A stretch of DNA of 64,000 nucleotides from Ascoidea asiatica (lineage: Eukaryota > Ascomycota > Saccharomycetes > Ascoideales > Ascoideaceae). Shown piece after piece: positions 44,601 to 53,390 of this stretch. Each line of letters opens with the position of its first letter. Position 1 is the first letter of the stretch. The DNA lies in contig BCKQ01000009.1 in the NCBI GenBank assembly GCA_001600695.1, positions 434,001 through 498,000 on the forward strand, read 5' to 3'. The notes beneath the pieces were generated by a model, which saw only the letters and a list, made by a program, of their open reading frames with translations, was not told the DNA's origin and made no database searches. The translations under genes and the position numbers were made by a program.

Positions 44601-45021
44601 TATCTTCAATATCTTCAGAATACTCAAAATCTTCAAAATCTGTACTATCTTCAATTTCCTCGTTGACGTTTTGAAATGGATTAGATATTGAAATTAAGGG
44701 AATTTGAGATTTTGAATTATATTTAAAATCTTGAATTAAACTTTGATCTGTATTTGTTTTTGGTATTGGAACTGATATTGAAATTGGATTTGGAATTGAG
44801 GATAAATGTTTATTATTATTACTATTGATTATTTGATAATTTTCATTACTTTGACTGATTTTATTTATTTCATAACCTTCATTGATATGAATATCTTCTT
44901 CATTGATGTTTTCGTTAATATGGTCATTAGATTGATTGATATCTTTTTTATTTATTGATATATTATCATTAATTAATATATTATTGAAAACATTTTCATT
45001 ATTTTGTGGAGGAATTGACAT
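41656..45021 (-). CDS. Large Ser/Thr-rich membrane protein with two transmembrane segments
   Basis: Start at the ATG complementing 45019-45021 gives 1121 residues. No N-terminal signal peptide: about 318 hydrophilic residues with acidic SEDIEDIEDFEDSEDSED-type repeats, a Lys cluster, a first membrane segment (about 319-348), and then a 500-residue Ser/Thr/Glu stalk. The stalk contains repeats such as SSTEGNSSSEEN and would be heavily O-mannosylated. A second membrane segment (KKIVIGCVVGIVGSFLIAG onward, about 992-1015) and a 100-residue cytosolic tail follow. The stalk-TM-tail half resembles fungal wall-stress sensors (Mid2/Wsc-like) or Tda7-type proteins, but the first half does not. Family not recognised. 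All five Leu codons in the central stalk are CTG, probably read as Ser. Confidence 0.75.
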   Translation of the reverse strand: MSIPPQNNENVFNNILINDNISINKKDINQSNDHINENINEEDIHINEGYEINKISQSNENYQIINSNNNKHLSSIPNPISISVPIPKTNTDQSLIQDFKYNSKSQIPLISISNPFQNVNEEIEDSTDFEDFEYSEDIEDIEDFEDSEDSEDIEDYQYTQSNKNINYNNNINFTHKRSITSEIILNSSNYNHSIDNKPMDNLLNISNKNSSPNLIQNNFQNNLIKKISFNNLNDNQLFISYNKKNLLKKNYNHKRSYSTSSLTDLYLINNKSYPLNSSSNSIINSNYEVNEKYEINEKNQYFNKFLNFNIKPMNLKKKKKNLIFFPILTSFLLIFLFFLLFCLIHIFFINSNINTNNNNYNNDKNNSSNDNQIEIKSIPHSSVFFANKNINNSQIINQNKNNTNKSDLKPQIEINTFRSLNSFLEKDLNDKIDQENIKFDKEESIKKEIENYLNQFIIKSQKSLIKRDDQNSSTTSSDSSQSNQETSTSQSEQETSSSSQSEQEISSSATTSIESTQSSRDEPSSTSDPQDQSSDQESQATSSNEQSTTSTSISSIHTTTSTSESTSSSASPSTTSTKPTSTSTSTSASTSSTSTSTSRSLTSTSGTTISDIPTQESSLETSSTEESINESSTEESVSLIIVQTTSRSSSQSSTSTTSTRSTSSTQSSTSTNSPTISSTSSQSEDNSFTSTTSRQSSISSTAQDLTSSEESTSGSTSTDSSSSSSSHSITSISTESTEAASSSEEVSSEETTSSRDSSSVPNSTSSSSSSTSSEETSSEEVTSTGETSSEENSSTGEISSAENSSTEEISSTEGNSSSEENSSTEGNSSSEENSSTDQESSSMTDNSSSISSSLSITSTSSSDDQSSITASPSSDSFSGSTVFASETEDSSSETSSSSSSSSSSSSFSKSYYTSTTVSKSTVVTTVTSENSHISGTTSTDTDQTVVINISTTQTVGNHIQTKTYITSETIEATFSTEENSTLVSSSGLSSKNKKIVIGCVVGIVGSFLIAGVVAFFWYKYYRSTKDVKYVNSEGLWVTKNGNPANSNFISHTKSSSDKSKFLKFWSKKDSSQTSPKQPLHNLNDDLDDFDFVNDGAAAESDRFSEVPNRPRNTTINQAINF

Positions 45022-46009
45022 TATTTTCAAAGATTGGTAAGGTTTAGATTCTTTTGGATTCTTTGAGATCTTATAAATTCTTTTAAATTCTTTTTTAATA
45101 ATGGATTAGAAATTGACTAGGAATATTAAAATTTGAATGGATTTGATAATTTATAATGAGAATAGCAATAAAAATAGGAAATAAAAATAGGAAATAAAAT
45201 TAGGAATTGAAAAAGAAATTATAAATGAAATTGTAGATAAGCTTTCAACAGATTTGATAAAATCAACTAAGATCTCTTTTTTTACTCTTATTCTTTTTTA
45301 ATTTATCAAAAATTTAAATAAAAGTTATAAAATTAAGCGATTGACAAATTTATATTTATCTAAATTGATAAATTTGAAAAGTTTGGTAAGTTTGATAACT
45401 TTGAAAACTTAATGGCTTAACAAATTTAGTAGCAAGTGGAAAATGGTAATGAGATTGATTGAATAAAGAATAATTGATAACAATTGGATATAATTGAAAC
45501 AATAATTTCTATTGAAAAGAAAACATCAATTTTAGAGTATATTTTTCAAAAAGAGGAAATAGAAATAAAAAGGATTAACCAAAGATGATAAAAAACAAAA
45601 AAGATCAGAAAAAAAAAGAGAATCAAACGAAAGGATTAAAACAAAGTGAAAATAAAATAAAATTAAATACAGTAAAGAGAAACATAGAAAAAAGTAGATA
45701 ATATTAGAATATTGAAGTGAGATCTAGAAACGCTTAATCCAAGCAGCAGTTAACTCAACTAACTGGTAACACTGGCAGCAGGTCGAGAGTGAGCGTAACC
45801 CGAGAACTGCAGAGCTCCTCAGACCTCAGCAGCAGCCAGCAGTTTACTCCAGTTCCGTGGGCTAATTATAAAAGCTCTGGCTACGGATTATGTAAGCGAA
45901 AATAACAGCAGCAGCAGCTTCAGGCTCAACCTGCCCTGTTTTCCGCTGTGTTTAGTCTCGTTACCGTGTCCGCGGACCTCATTCCAAATCCGAGTTTCTG
46001 GATTGTTCT
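45022..46009. other. Upstream region of the Ser/Thr-rich protein gene, left of the retrotransposon
   Basis: AT-rich to about 45715, then a GC-rich island to 46000 with CAGCAG-type repeats. The island stops at the LTR. GC-rich sequence resumes on the other side at 52416, so the element probably landed inside or beside this promoter. Confidence 0.5.
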
Positions 46010-46495
46010 TGATTGTTAATCATTTTATTCTTTTATTAGAATTGTCTTCGAATATTCTAGGCTATTCTTAGACTTTCTAAGATTGCATAGATTGTTCTAC
46101 GACTACATTTTATTGCGTTCTCAGAACTTCCGTGAGCATGTTAAATGTACCAGAACGTTCTGGGTCTGCATTATTTATTCTTTCTTCGAAGTTCTGTGGG
46201 CATCTCGAATGTACTGGACTTTTGGTGCTTGTTCTTAGAATGACATAGTGTCTTCTAGAACAATACTTTTTTTTATTTTATTAAGTATGGGAAGTGAACT
46301 TTCACATACTAAATTTACAAATTTATTCTTGTGATGGGTTACCCGCTCTAATTTTCCACTAATATAAATAGGGCACTTACCTCCCATATTTTTTATATAA
46401 TTTTTATATAATTTATATTTTAATTAACAATTGTTTATAATTTGAATTAGATATCTTCTTAGAAAAAATTAGATATTAAGTTCGAACTACAATCA
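46010..46495 (+). repeat. 5' LTR of the Ty3/gypsy element
   Basis: 486 bases, beginning TGATTGT and ending ACAATCA, a 7-base terminal inverted repeat of the TG...CA type. It contains a TATA box TATAAATA (46363-46370), a Reb1-type TTACCCG (46339-46345) and a 10-base palindrome AGAACGTTCT (46152-46161). It matches 51926-52415. Confidence 0.92.
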
Positions 46496-46577
46496 AATTT
46501 ATTAATAAATTTGGAATATCAATTCCTTATTAAAAATAAGTATTATTTTATTTTTTTATTGTTCTCTATTTCCCAAG

Positions 46578-46888
46578 GTAAGTCTGAGTACGACTTTAAG
46601 TCTCCTATTATTATAATAACAAGAAAGGGATCTCAAAAAGTGATTGATCCTCTGGCATTTAACTCCCTCCTATGTTATTTAAGACACTTCTGGACGTTAT
46701 AGAACATCGTGCTTAGCTTTCTGATGCTTACGGTTAATTAGTAAATACTAGTGATTTAATCCAAATTGAGTTATCTCATGGTTTGAGATCTTAGTCTTCT
46801 ACGCATTACAAGCTACACATTAAAACCCATTTAATATGGTATGGAAATGTTAAAACAATAATAGAATCTACTAATATATTTTCTTTAG
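46578..46888 (+). other. Possible intron in the retrotransposon leader
   Basis: Donor AAG/GTAAGT (donor from 46578), branch-like TACTAAT (46869-46875) and acceptor TTTTCTTTAG ending at 46888, 13 bases after the branch motif. All three signals are good for a yeast intron of 311 bases. Lies before gag, so it would affect the leader only. Confidence 0.35.
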
Positions 46889-46987
46889 TATTACTTTCTA
46901 TTTCAAATTATTTATACTACTAATACTTCAACTGATATTGCGTTTTATGCTTTTTTCTTAACTAAAATACTCTATTGAATTCAACTT

Positions 46988-47013
46988 AAAAAAAAAAAAA
47001 AAAAAAAAAAAAA
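46988..47013 (+). repeat. Poly-A run of 26 in the element leader
   Basis: Uninterrupted A tract between the 5' LTR and gag. Simple repeat; no function inferred. Confidence 0.8.
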
Positions 47014-47054
47014 TCTCCAAAACCAAACACTTTTTTGAAATCATAACTAAAAAT

Positions 47055-48620
47055 AATGGATAGTATTTAAACTGCAAAAAATAAAATCATGAGTGAAACT
47101 ATTGAATCTTTAACCAAAATATTTAATGAAACATGCCTTAAATGAAGTTACATTTAATAAATGGATAAACAAATTACATCAGTTAGTGATGCAATCCACA
47201 AACTAGGATCGAATGTTAGTGAAAGATTTAAAAATCAAGATTCAAATACTCTTAAAATACAGTAAGCATTTTGATGATTTAAGATCTACTATTACAAATC
47301 AAACATCAGATATAGATTTTATGAAAGATATGCTTAAATCCATTACATCTTCTTTATCAAAAACTTCTACAATTAATGATCCTGTCGCTCAAATTAAACA
47401 AGAAGGGGCTTCTGCTTTAGACACCACTAGTGCTACAGCAATTAAAAATGTTGATGCTCATCCAAATGTCAATACTACTGATGATACTGATAACACCAGA
47501 TTTTTTGAAGCTGAAGACAAAATCAAAGAAGAAATGGTTAAACCACCAACTATACCAGCTGCTGCTCCAAAAGTTTAAAAGCTTGCACAAGGTTTACAAG
47601 CACCCAAACAAAATAACCAGAACATACTCACTGAACAGAATGAGGTTAATAACTGGGGATATGATCTCAATCAAATTAAATCTGATGAAATAAGGATTGA
47701 GTCTGCTGCTTGGCAGAATCCGAAGGTTGAACGTGTTTTAGTTTGTCCAGGTATGGCAATAAACAGAGATACTTCTGGTATTGGTATGGATTGAACTTCA
47801 AAACCACCAAAATTAAAACAAAATTTAATTATTGAAGGTAGTCAAGATTGAAAATTAATTCTAAAATTACAATCTATTGAAACTTACTTCAAAATGAATA
47901 GGTTAGGATATGATTTATGGGGTATAAATCTTTATAACTATATTCCAGAATCTATGAATTTAGAATGGATTAATTTCATTAAAACCATTGCAAGAAATGG
48001 TTTAAAAAACCCTTCATGGCCTGCTGCCTGTACTTTCATTCTCGGAGGTATAGACACAGATCAAAATTGTAGAGCTTTAATTCAACAATTCAAAGAAATT
48101 AAACCCTCTGAAAATGAAAAAGTTGTTGATTATATTACAGGATTTAGAAATTCTTATGAAAGTCTTCCTTTAAATGCTGTTTCTAGTACGTTCATGAAAT
48201 CAACAATTATTTCTCAAATTAAAAATGAATTTCCTCATCAAATTCAATGGGAAACAAAATTTCCATCCAAAACAACTATTGAATTGTTCAACAAATTACT
48301 TAACTTGTTCAGTTCAACAGATGTTTTTACAGCTTTTCAAATGAAGTTATTATTGACAATGATATTTATAAGTTCAATAATCTTGAATCAATTATTGATT
48401 CAAACTCAAAGGAAAACTTCAATGCAATTCGTTCCACAACCAAAACTTGTTATTTCTGTAATCTCCCAGGACATTTCAGAAATACTGGTTTCTGCTATAG
48501 AAAATACAAAAAAAATGCTGAAACAGAAGCTGCAAATAAAAAATCAAAAGGTAATTCCAATTCTAGATACAAAAACAAATATGACAAGAAGTCTAGTTGC
48601 AGAATTTCTGAAGAAGGAGT
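47055..48620 (+). pseudogene. gag remnant of the Ty3/gypsy element
   Basis: Capsid/nucleocapsid remnant. Possible starts are ATGs at 47055 or 47161; the frame then changes, with long readable parts at 47213-47578 and 47894-48300. Internal stops include TAA at about 47576 and two TGA codons (about 47792 and 47849) where Trp would fit. After a further frame change near 48300 the text ends in a nucleocapsid zinc knuckle (about 48448-48495) of form CX2CX4HX6C, two residues longer in the last spacing than the standard CCHC. Confidence 0.7.
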
Positions 48621-51600
48621 GGAGAAAGACCAATCTGAAAACTCAGAGATGGAAATGACCTCAGAATCCTTTTCTGACGATGAACATTTTAGATTAATTA
48701 ACACCAACAACAAAAATGTTCCTAATAGATATTTCAATTCTTCTGTTAATCATAAAAAGATGAAAACTCTTTTCGATTCTGGTGCTGAATCCAACTATGT
48801 TTTTGAATCATCCTTAAAAGGCTTGGAAATCAAAATGCTACAGCGTAAGCCTACACCAATCCATGGCTTTACAGGGACGATGATAGTCAAGAATGATGTC
48901 TTTTTACCACTATTCATTGAAAACTTTGGTTTAATTGACATTGAATGTGCTGTTTTGCCAGAAAGTTCAACAAAAGCTTTCGATATTACTATTGGAAGTA
49001 GATTTCTCTACGACCATAAATTTTGTGCAAAAGGTAGTGATAGATTTTCAATTATGCTTTTTAACAAAGATAAAAAGTGTATTTTGAGTCCAGAAAATGT
49101 TGATGAATTAGAAAAATTTTATGTCTCAACATCACAGTCAAATGAGGAACAAGTGTTTGATCTTAACAAATAGTCTTACTTAAATGATTCAACTCCAAGA
49201 TTACCTCCAGAAAGACTGTTTAAANACACTATTGAAACAACTTCTGAAACACCAATTTATATTGGAAGTTACAACTATAGTCCTCTTCAACAGAAATTCA
49301 TTGATGAATTTTTCAAATCAAATCTAGAAGCTGGATTAATTTCTGAAACTAAAAGTGGTTGGAACTTTCCATTAGTTCTTGTTCCAAAAGATGATAGAAC
49401 TTATAGAGTTTGCGTTGATTATAGGAAATTAAATGCTATTAGTGTTAGGCATTATTTTCCTTTGCCATCTATTGATATTTGCCTTAATAAACTCAATGGT
49501 GCTAAATACTTCACGTGTTTGGATATGAAAAATGGCTTTTACCAAATTGCTTTAGATAATGATAGTAAAGCTAAAACTGCTTTTGCTTCCAATTCAGGTC
49601 ATTATCAATTCAATATCATGCTTTTTGGCTTAGTCAATGGTACTTATACCTTTCAATCATTTATGATGAAAATTTTAGGCCACCTACATTATGTTATGGT
49701 TTATGTTGATGATATAATTATTTACAGCCATAATAAAGCAGATCATATTAATCAAGTTAATGAGGTCCTTACTCAACTTGAAAAAAAAAAACTTCAATTA
49801 AATGTGAAGAAGTCAAAATTCTTTTGCAAAGAGGCTACATTTTTAGGATAAATTGTTTCCTCAGAAGGAATCAAAACTGATCCTATAAACATCGAGAAAA
49901 TCTTAAATTGGCCATTACCAAAATCAATTACTGATATAAGAGGTTTCATTAACTTATGCTCATATTACCGAAAATTTATCTCAAATTTTTCTCAACAAAT
50001 GATCCCACTTACAGATTTATTGGTTGGGTCTGCTAAACCAGGAACAAAAATTGAATTAAATCCTTCTCAAATTGAATGCTTTACATCAATGAAAAAAACA
50101 TTAACTACTGCTCGTGTTTTAAAAGCATTTGATCCTGAGAGAGTTGCAATTTTAGAAACTGATGCTTCTGACTTTACTTTAGGTTGTGTATTACTCCAAC
50201 CCTATAAAAATGAAAACACTGGAAAGATCCAATTATATCCTGTTGCTTTTGAATCAAGAACATTTTCAAAAACACAACAAAAGTATTCTGCTCAAGAGAG
50301 AGAACTTTCAGCTGTTGTTCATTCATTGATTCATTTTCAAAAATATATTGAAGGATGCAAAATTATTGTTAGAACCGATCATGAATCTCTTCAACATATT
50401 AGAACTAAATCAGATCCTGGAAAAAGAGTTAGGAAATTCATTGAAATCATTGAACATTATGATTGTGATATTCAATATAAGCCTGGAAAACAAAATGTGG
50501 TTCCTGATTTTCTATCAAGAAGGACTGATTTGGTTGATAAAAAAGCAAATGAGACATTAATGGAAATTGATGAACCTAATGAAACTGAAACTCAGACCAA
50601 AACCATCAAATCAATTAAGGATTTGTGTGAAGTCGATCTTATTAGAATTAAAGAATTTTTTCAAAATAAAGAAATTCCTAAAAATATAAGCTCTAAATTT
50701 ATCTTTGCTAACTTTATTTTCTATGATAATTAACTAAATATTAGAATTAAAGATTGTTTAGCTATTGTTTNAACTGAAGATAAGTTTAAGGAAGTCTCTG
50801 AAAAAGTTCATCTTTCAAATTCTAACTGTTCCATTGGAAATCTAGAAAACATGGTAAATGAAAAATACTTTCATCTTGATAGTATTCTATTATTTCAAGA
50901 AATTATTAGAGTTTGTCCTCATTGTCAGCTTGTGAAAAAGCGATCAGCTATTTCTAAGACATTAACTCCAATTCCTTCTGCAACAGCCTTCTCAAGATGG
51001 GGGTGGTGGATTATATTGGTCCTTTTCAAAAAACTTCATCTGGAAATAAATTTTGTATCACTGCAATTGATTATGGTACAGATTATGCTTATGCTGTTGC
51101 AACACCAGATACTGGCTCGTTACATGTTTTAAATTTAATTCATTCATATCGTCACTAGCCATGGTCAAATGAAAGAAATAATTATGGATAATGGTTCTGG
51201 TTTTGTTGCCAATAATGTTATTGAGAAATTAGATTCCTTAGGAATCAAATATCGCAAAACCACTCCATATCACCCAGATACTAGTGGTAAACGTGAGAAG
51301 TTTAATGGTTTATTCCAGCCAATTTTATTTCATTTGAATGTTTTCTCAGAATGGGACCTCCTTATCAATGCTGCATTAATTCAATACTGGTCAAAAAAGT
51401 CAAAATATTGGTTTTCACCTTACTTTTTAGCTTTTGGTGTATATTCAGATTCAAGCAATAATATGCAACCTTACGTAAAAGAACCTGCAGATGCCGAGGA
51501 TCAAGATGCTACTGAATTAAGCGTCTTACAAATTCAAAAGCTAAATAAAAAAAGAAAGGAACATTCCAAAATTAAATGGAACATTGAAATTACCAAAACA

Positions 51601-51783
51601 AACCTTCAAGAAGACAAAGCAGTGTTTAATGTTTTCGAAGTAGGTGATAATATGTTAAGTCAAACTGTTAGAAACGACATATTAAAACCATATGATGATG
51701 CTCGACATATTGTGAAAACATTTTTTGAGAATAATGTTTACATACTCTCTACTTTAAAAGGGGCTGATATTAAAATAAAATAA
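48448..51783 (+). pseudogene. pol remnant (protease, RT, RNase H, integrase)
   Basis: Mostly one reading frame, the frame of the zinc knuckle. Aspartic protease motif DSGA (48775-48786) and ITIGSRFL; RT with CVDYRKLN, FGLVN and the YVDD catalytic box (49702-49713). RNase H carries TDASDFTLG and TDHESL. Integrase has an imperfect HHCC zinc finger (CPHCQ kept, second His not seen) and a catalytic core with AIDYGTD, MDNGSGF and the final Glu in GKREKFNG. Breaks: TAG 49171-49173, TAA 49849-49851, TAA 50731-50733, a frameshift near 51000 and a stop/frameshift near 51160. No chromodomain seen. Confidence 0.85.
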
Positions 51784-51925
51784 ATGGTAATAAATTATTT
51801 CCTGCTTTGACTTATAAGCATCCAATTAAAACTTTTTTTTAATCAATCTCAAAAATTACTAAATGGTGATAGATAAAAATTAACTAAAACCTCAAGTGGC
51901 TTTGATTTCGAATCCTGCGGCTATT

Positions 51926-52415
51926 TGATTGTTAATCATTTTATTCTTTTATGAGAATTGTCTTTAAATATTCTAGGCTATTCTTACACTTTCTTAAATT
52001 GCATATATTGTTCTACGACTACATTTTATTGCGTTCTCAGAACTTCCGTGTGCATGGTAAATGTACCAGAACGTTCTGGGTCTGCATTATTTATTCTTTC
52101 TTCGAAGTTCTGTGCGCATCTCGAATGTACTGGAATTTTGCTGCTTGTTCTTCGAATGATGTAGTGTTGTCTACAACAATACTTTATTCTATTTATTTTC
52201 TTAAGTATGGGAAGTAAACTTTCACATACTAAATTTACAAATTTATTCTTGTGGTGGCTTACCCGCTCCAATTTTCCACTAATATAAATAGGGCACTTAC
52301 CTCCCATATTTTTTATATAATTTTTATATATTTTATATTTTAATTAACAATTGTTTATAATTTGAATTAGATATCTTCTTAGTAATAATTAGATATTTCG
52401 TTCGAACTACAATCA
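51926..52415 (+). repeat. 3' LTR of the Ty3/gypsy element
   Basis: 490 bases, TGATTGT...ACAATCA, same layout as the 5' copy including TTACCCG, the TATA box and the palindrome (52068-52077). Differences from the 5' LTR are scattered substitutions and a small indel region near 52180-52200. Confidence 0.92.
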
Positions 52416-53390
52416 TCCTCCGGGTTCCGTGTTTCTCGAGTGATCTCTGAAACGAGCGGTAAGAGGTTGCTGTGTCAAGCGATACCTCACGCACTTTCTC
52501 TGTGGTTTCGTGGTATCCCGGTTGTGCAGTCTGTCGTTGTTCCCAGCAACAGTAGGCTTCTTTGTCCTTTCCACTGTTTCCATGACAGAGTTGTTCCAGA
52601 CCACATGTTTATTTAGACTCCTACAGCTTTTCACAGCTGATCAGCCACAATTGAAGGGTTTAAAGTTAAGATTTAGTGTTATTTATTCTGCAACTACGGC
52701 AACTGCTTTCAAAGCCTTCCTCACCGCAATTCTCTTTTTGCGCTCCTACCGCCGCAGTTATGCGGTGATTCATTTTCTCACTTGTTATGATTGCCAATTA
52801 ATTAACAATTGTGTCACCAAAGGTCTCACCCAAGTTGTTGTACTATTACCATTGCTACGGTAGATCCTATTACCATTTCTATTCTGAACACTGCTCCTAT
52901 TCTAAAATAGTGAATGTTAGATGATATTATATTGGGCTTAGTGTTCCGCCTTTTTCCGGAGTCATGATATTCATTTATTATCCTAGCACCGGTTTCAAAA
53001 GTGTATACAGATTTAATTTCAATATACTCTACGATTTCCTATTTAGGAAATATTCATATTAAGTTAAATAACTTTATTGTATATTGAATTATATGTATGT
53101 ATTATTGATTATAAATTGATTGAAAAATCTTTTGAAAATTATGCCAAATAAAACAAGAATTGAAAAAAAAAACTTCCTTTTCTACAAAATGAAACCAAGT
53201 CCCCTTAAAAAATGAATAAAAACAAAAAAAAAACTGAATGTTTGACCCTTTGGTTAGCCAAATGGTTCGCCAAAAGATTCATGAATCTAGCTATATTAAA
53301 GTAATTGATAAAATAAAAAAAAGTACCAAATCAAAATAAAAATAAAAATGAAAAAAAAAAAACTTTCCAATTTGATAAAATTTACATTCA
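52416..53390. other. Spacer right of the retrotransposon, GC-rich at first
   Basis: About 52416-52900 is GC-rich like the promoter islands elsewhere. A 117-codon open frame at 52510 has no recognisable features and lies inside the island, so I do not call it a gene. From 53000 the sequence is AT-rich 3' flank of the next gene. Confidence 0.45.

Larger units (their letters stand above)
46010..52415 (+). mobile_element. Degenerate Ty3/gypsy LTR retrotransposon
   Basis: Complete in outline: 5' LTR, leader, gag, protease, reverse transcriptase, RNase H, integrase, 3' LTR. Integrase lies after RNase H, the Ty3/gypsy (Metaviridae) order. All coding parts are broken by stops and frameshifts, so the copy is dead. 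The two LTRs differ at roughly thirty of about 490 positions by eye, so the insertion is not recent. No matching target-site duplication is seen: the five bases before are GTTCT, after are TCCTC. No clear tRNA primer site or purine tract was found at the LTR borders. Single ambiguous bases (n) at 49225 and 50771 hint at a repeat collapsed from several copies. Confidence 0.9.

Noticed and set aside
46511-46702. 63-codon frame in the retrotransposon leader
   Set aside because: No ATG start and no retroelement motif; lies in the untranslated leader.
51890-51925. TTCGAATCC followed by TGCGGCTA just before the 3' LTR, resembling a tRNA T-arm and acceptor end
   Set aside because: The 5' side of the T-stem does not pair and no tRNA body precedes it.
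52510-52863. 117-codon plus-strand frame right of the element
   Set aside because: Inside a GC-rich block, no ATG-context or domain support, overlaps another frame on the opposite strand.
52915-53000. TGTTAGATGATATTATATTGGG... as a possible solo copia-type LTR
   Set aside because: No partner repeat in the window, no terminal inverted repeat and no target duplication found.
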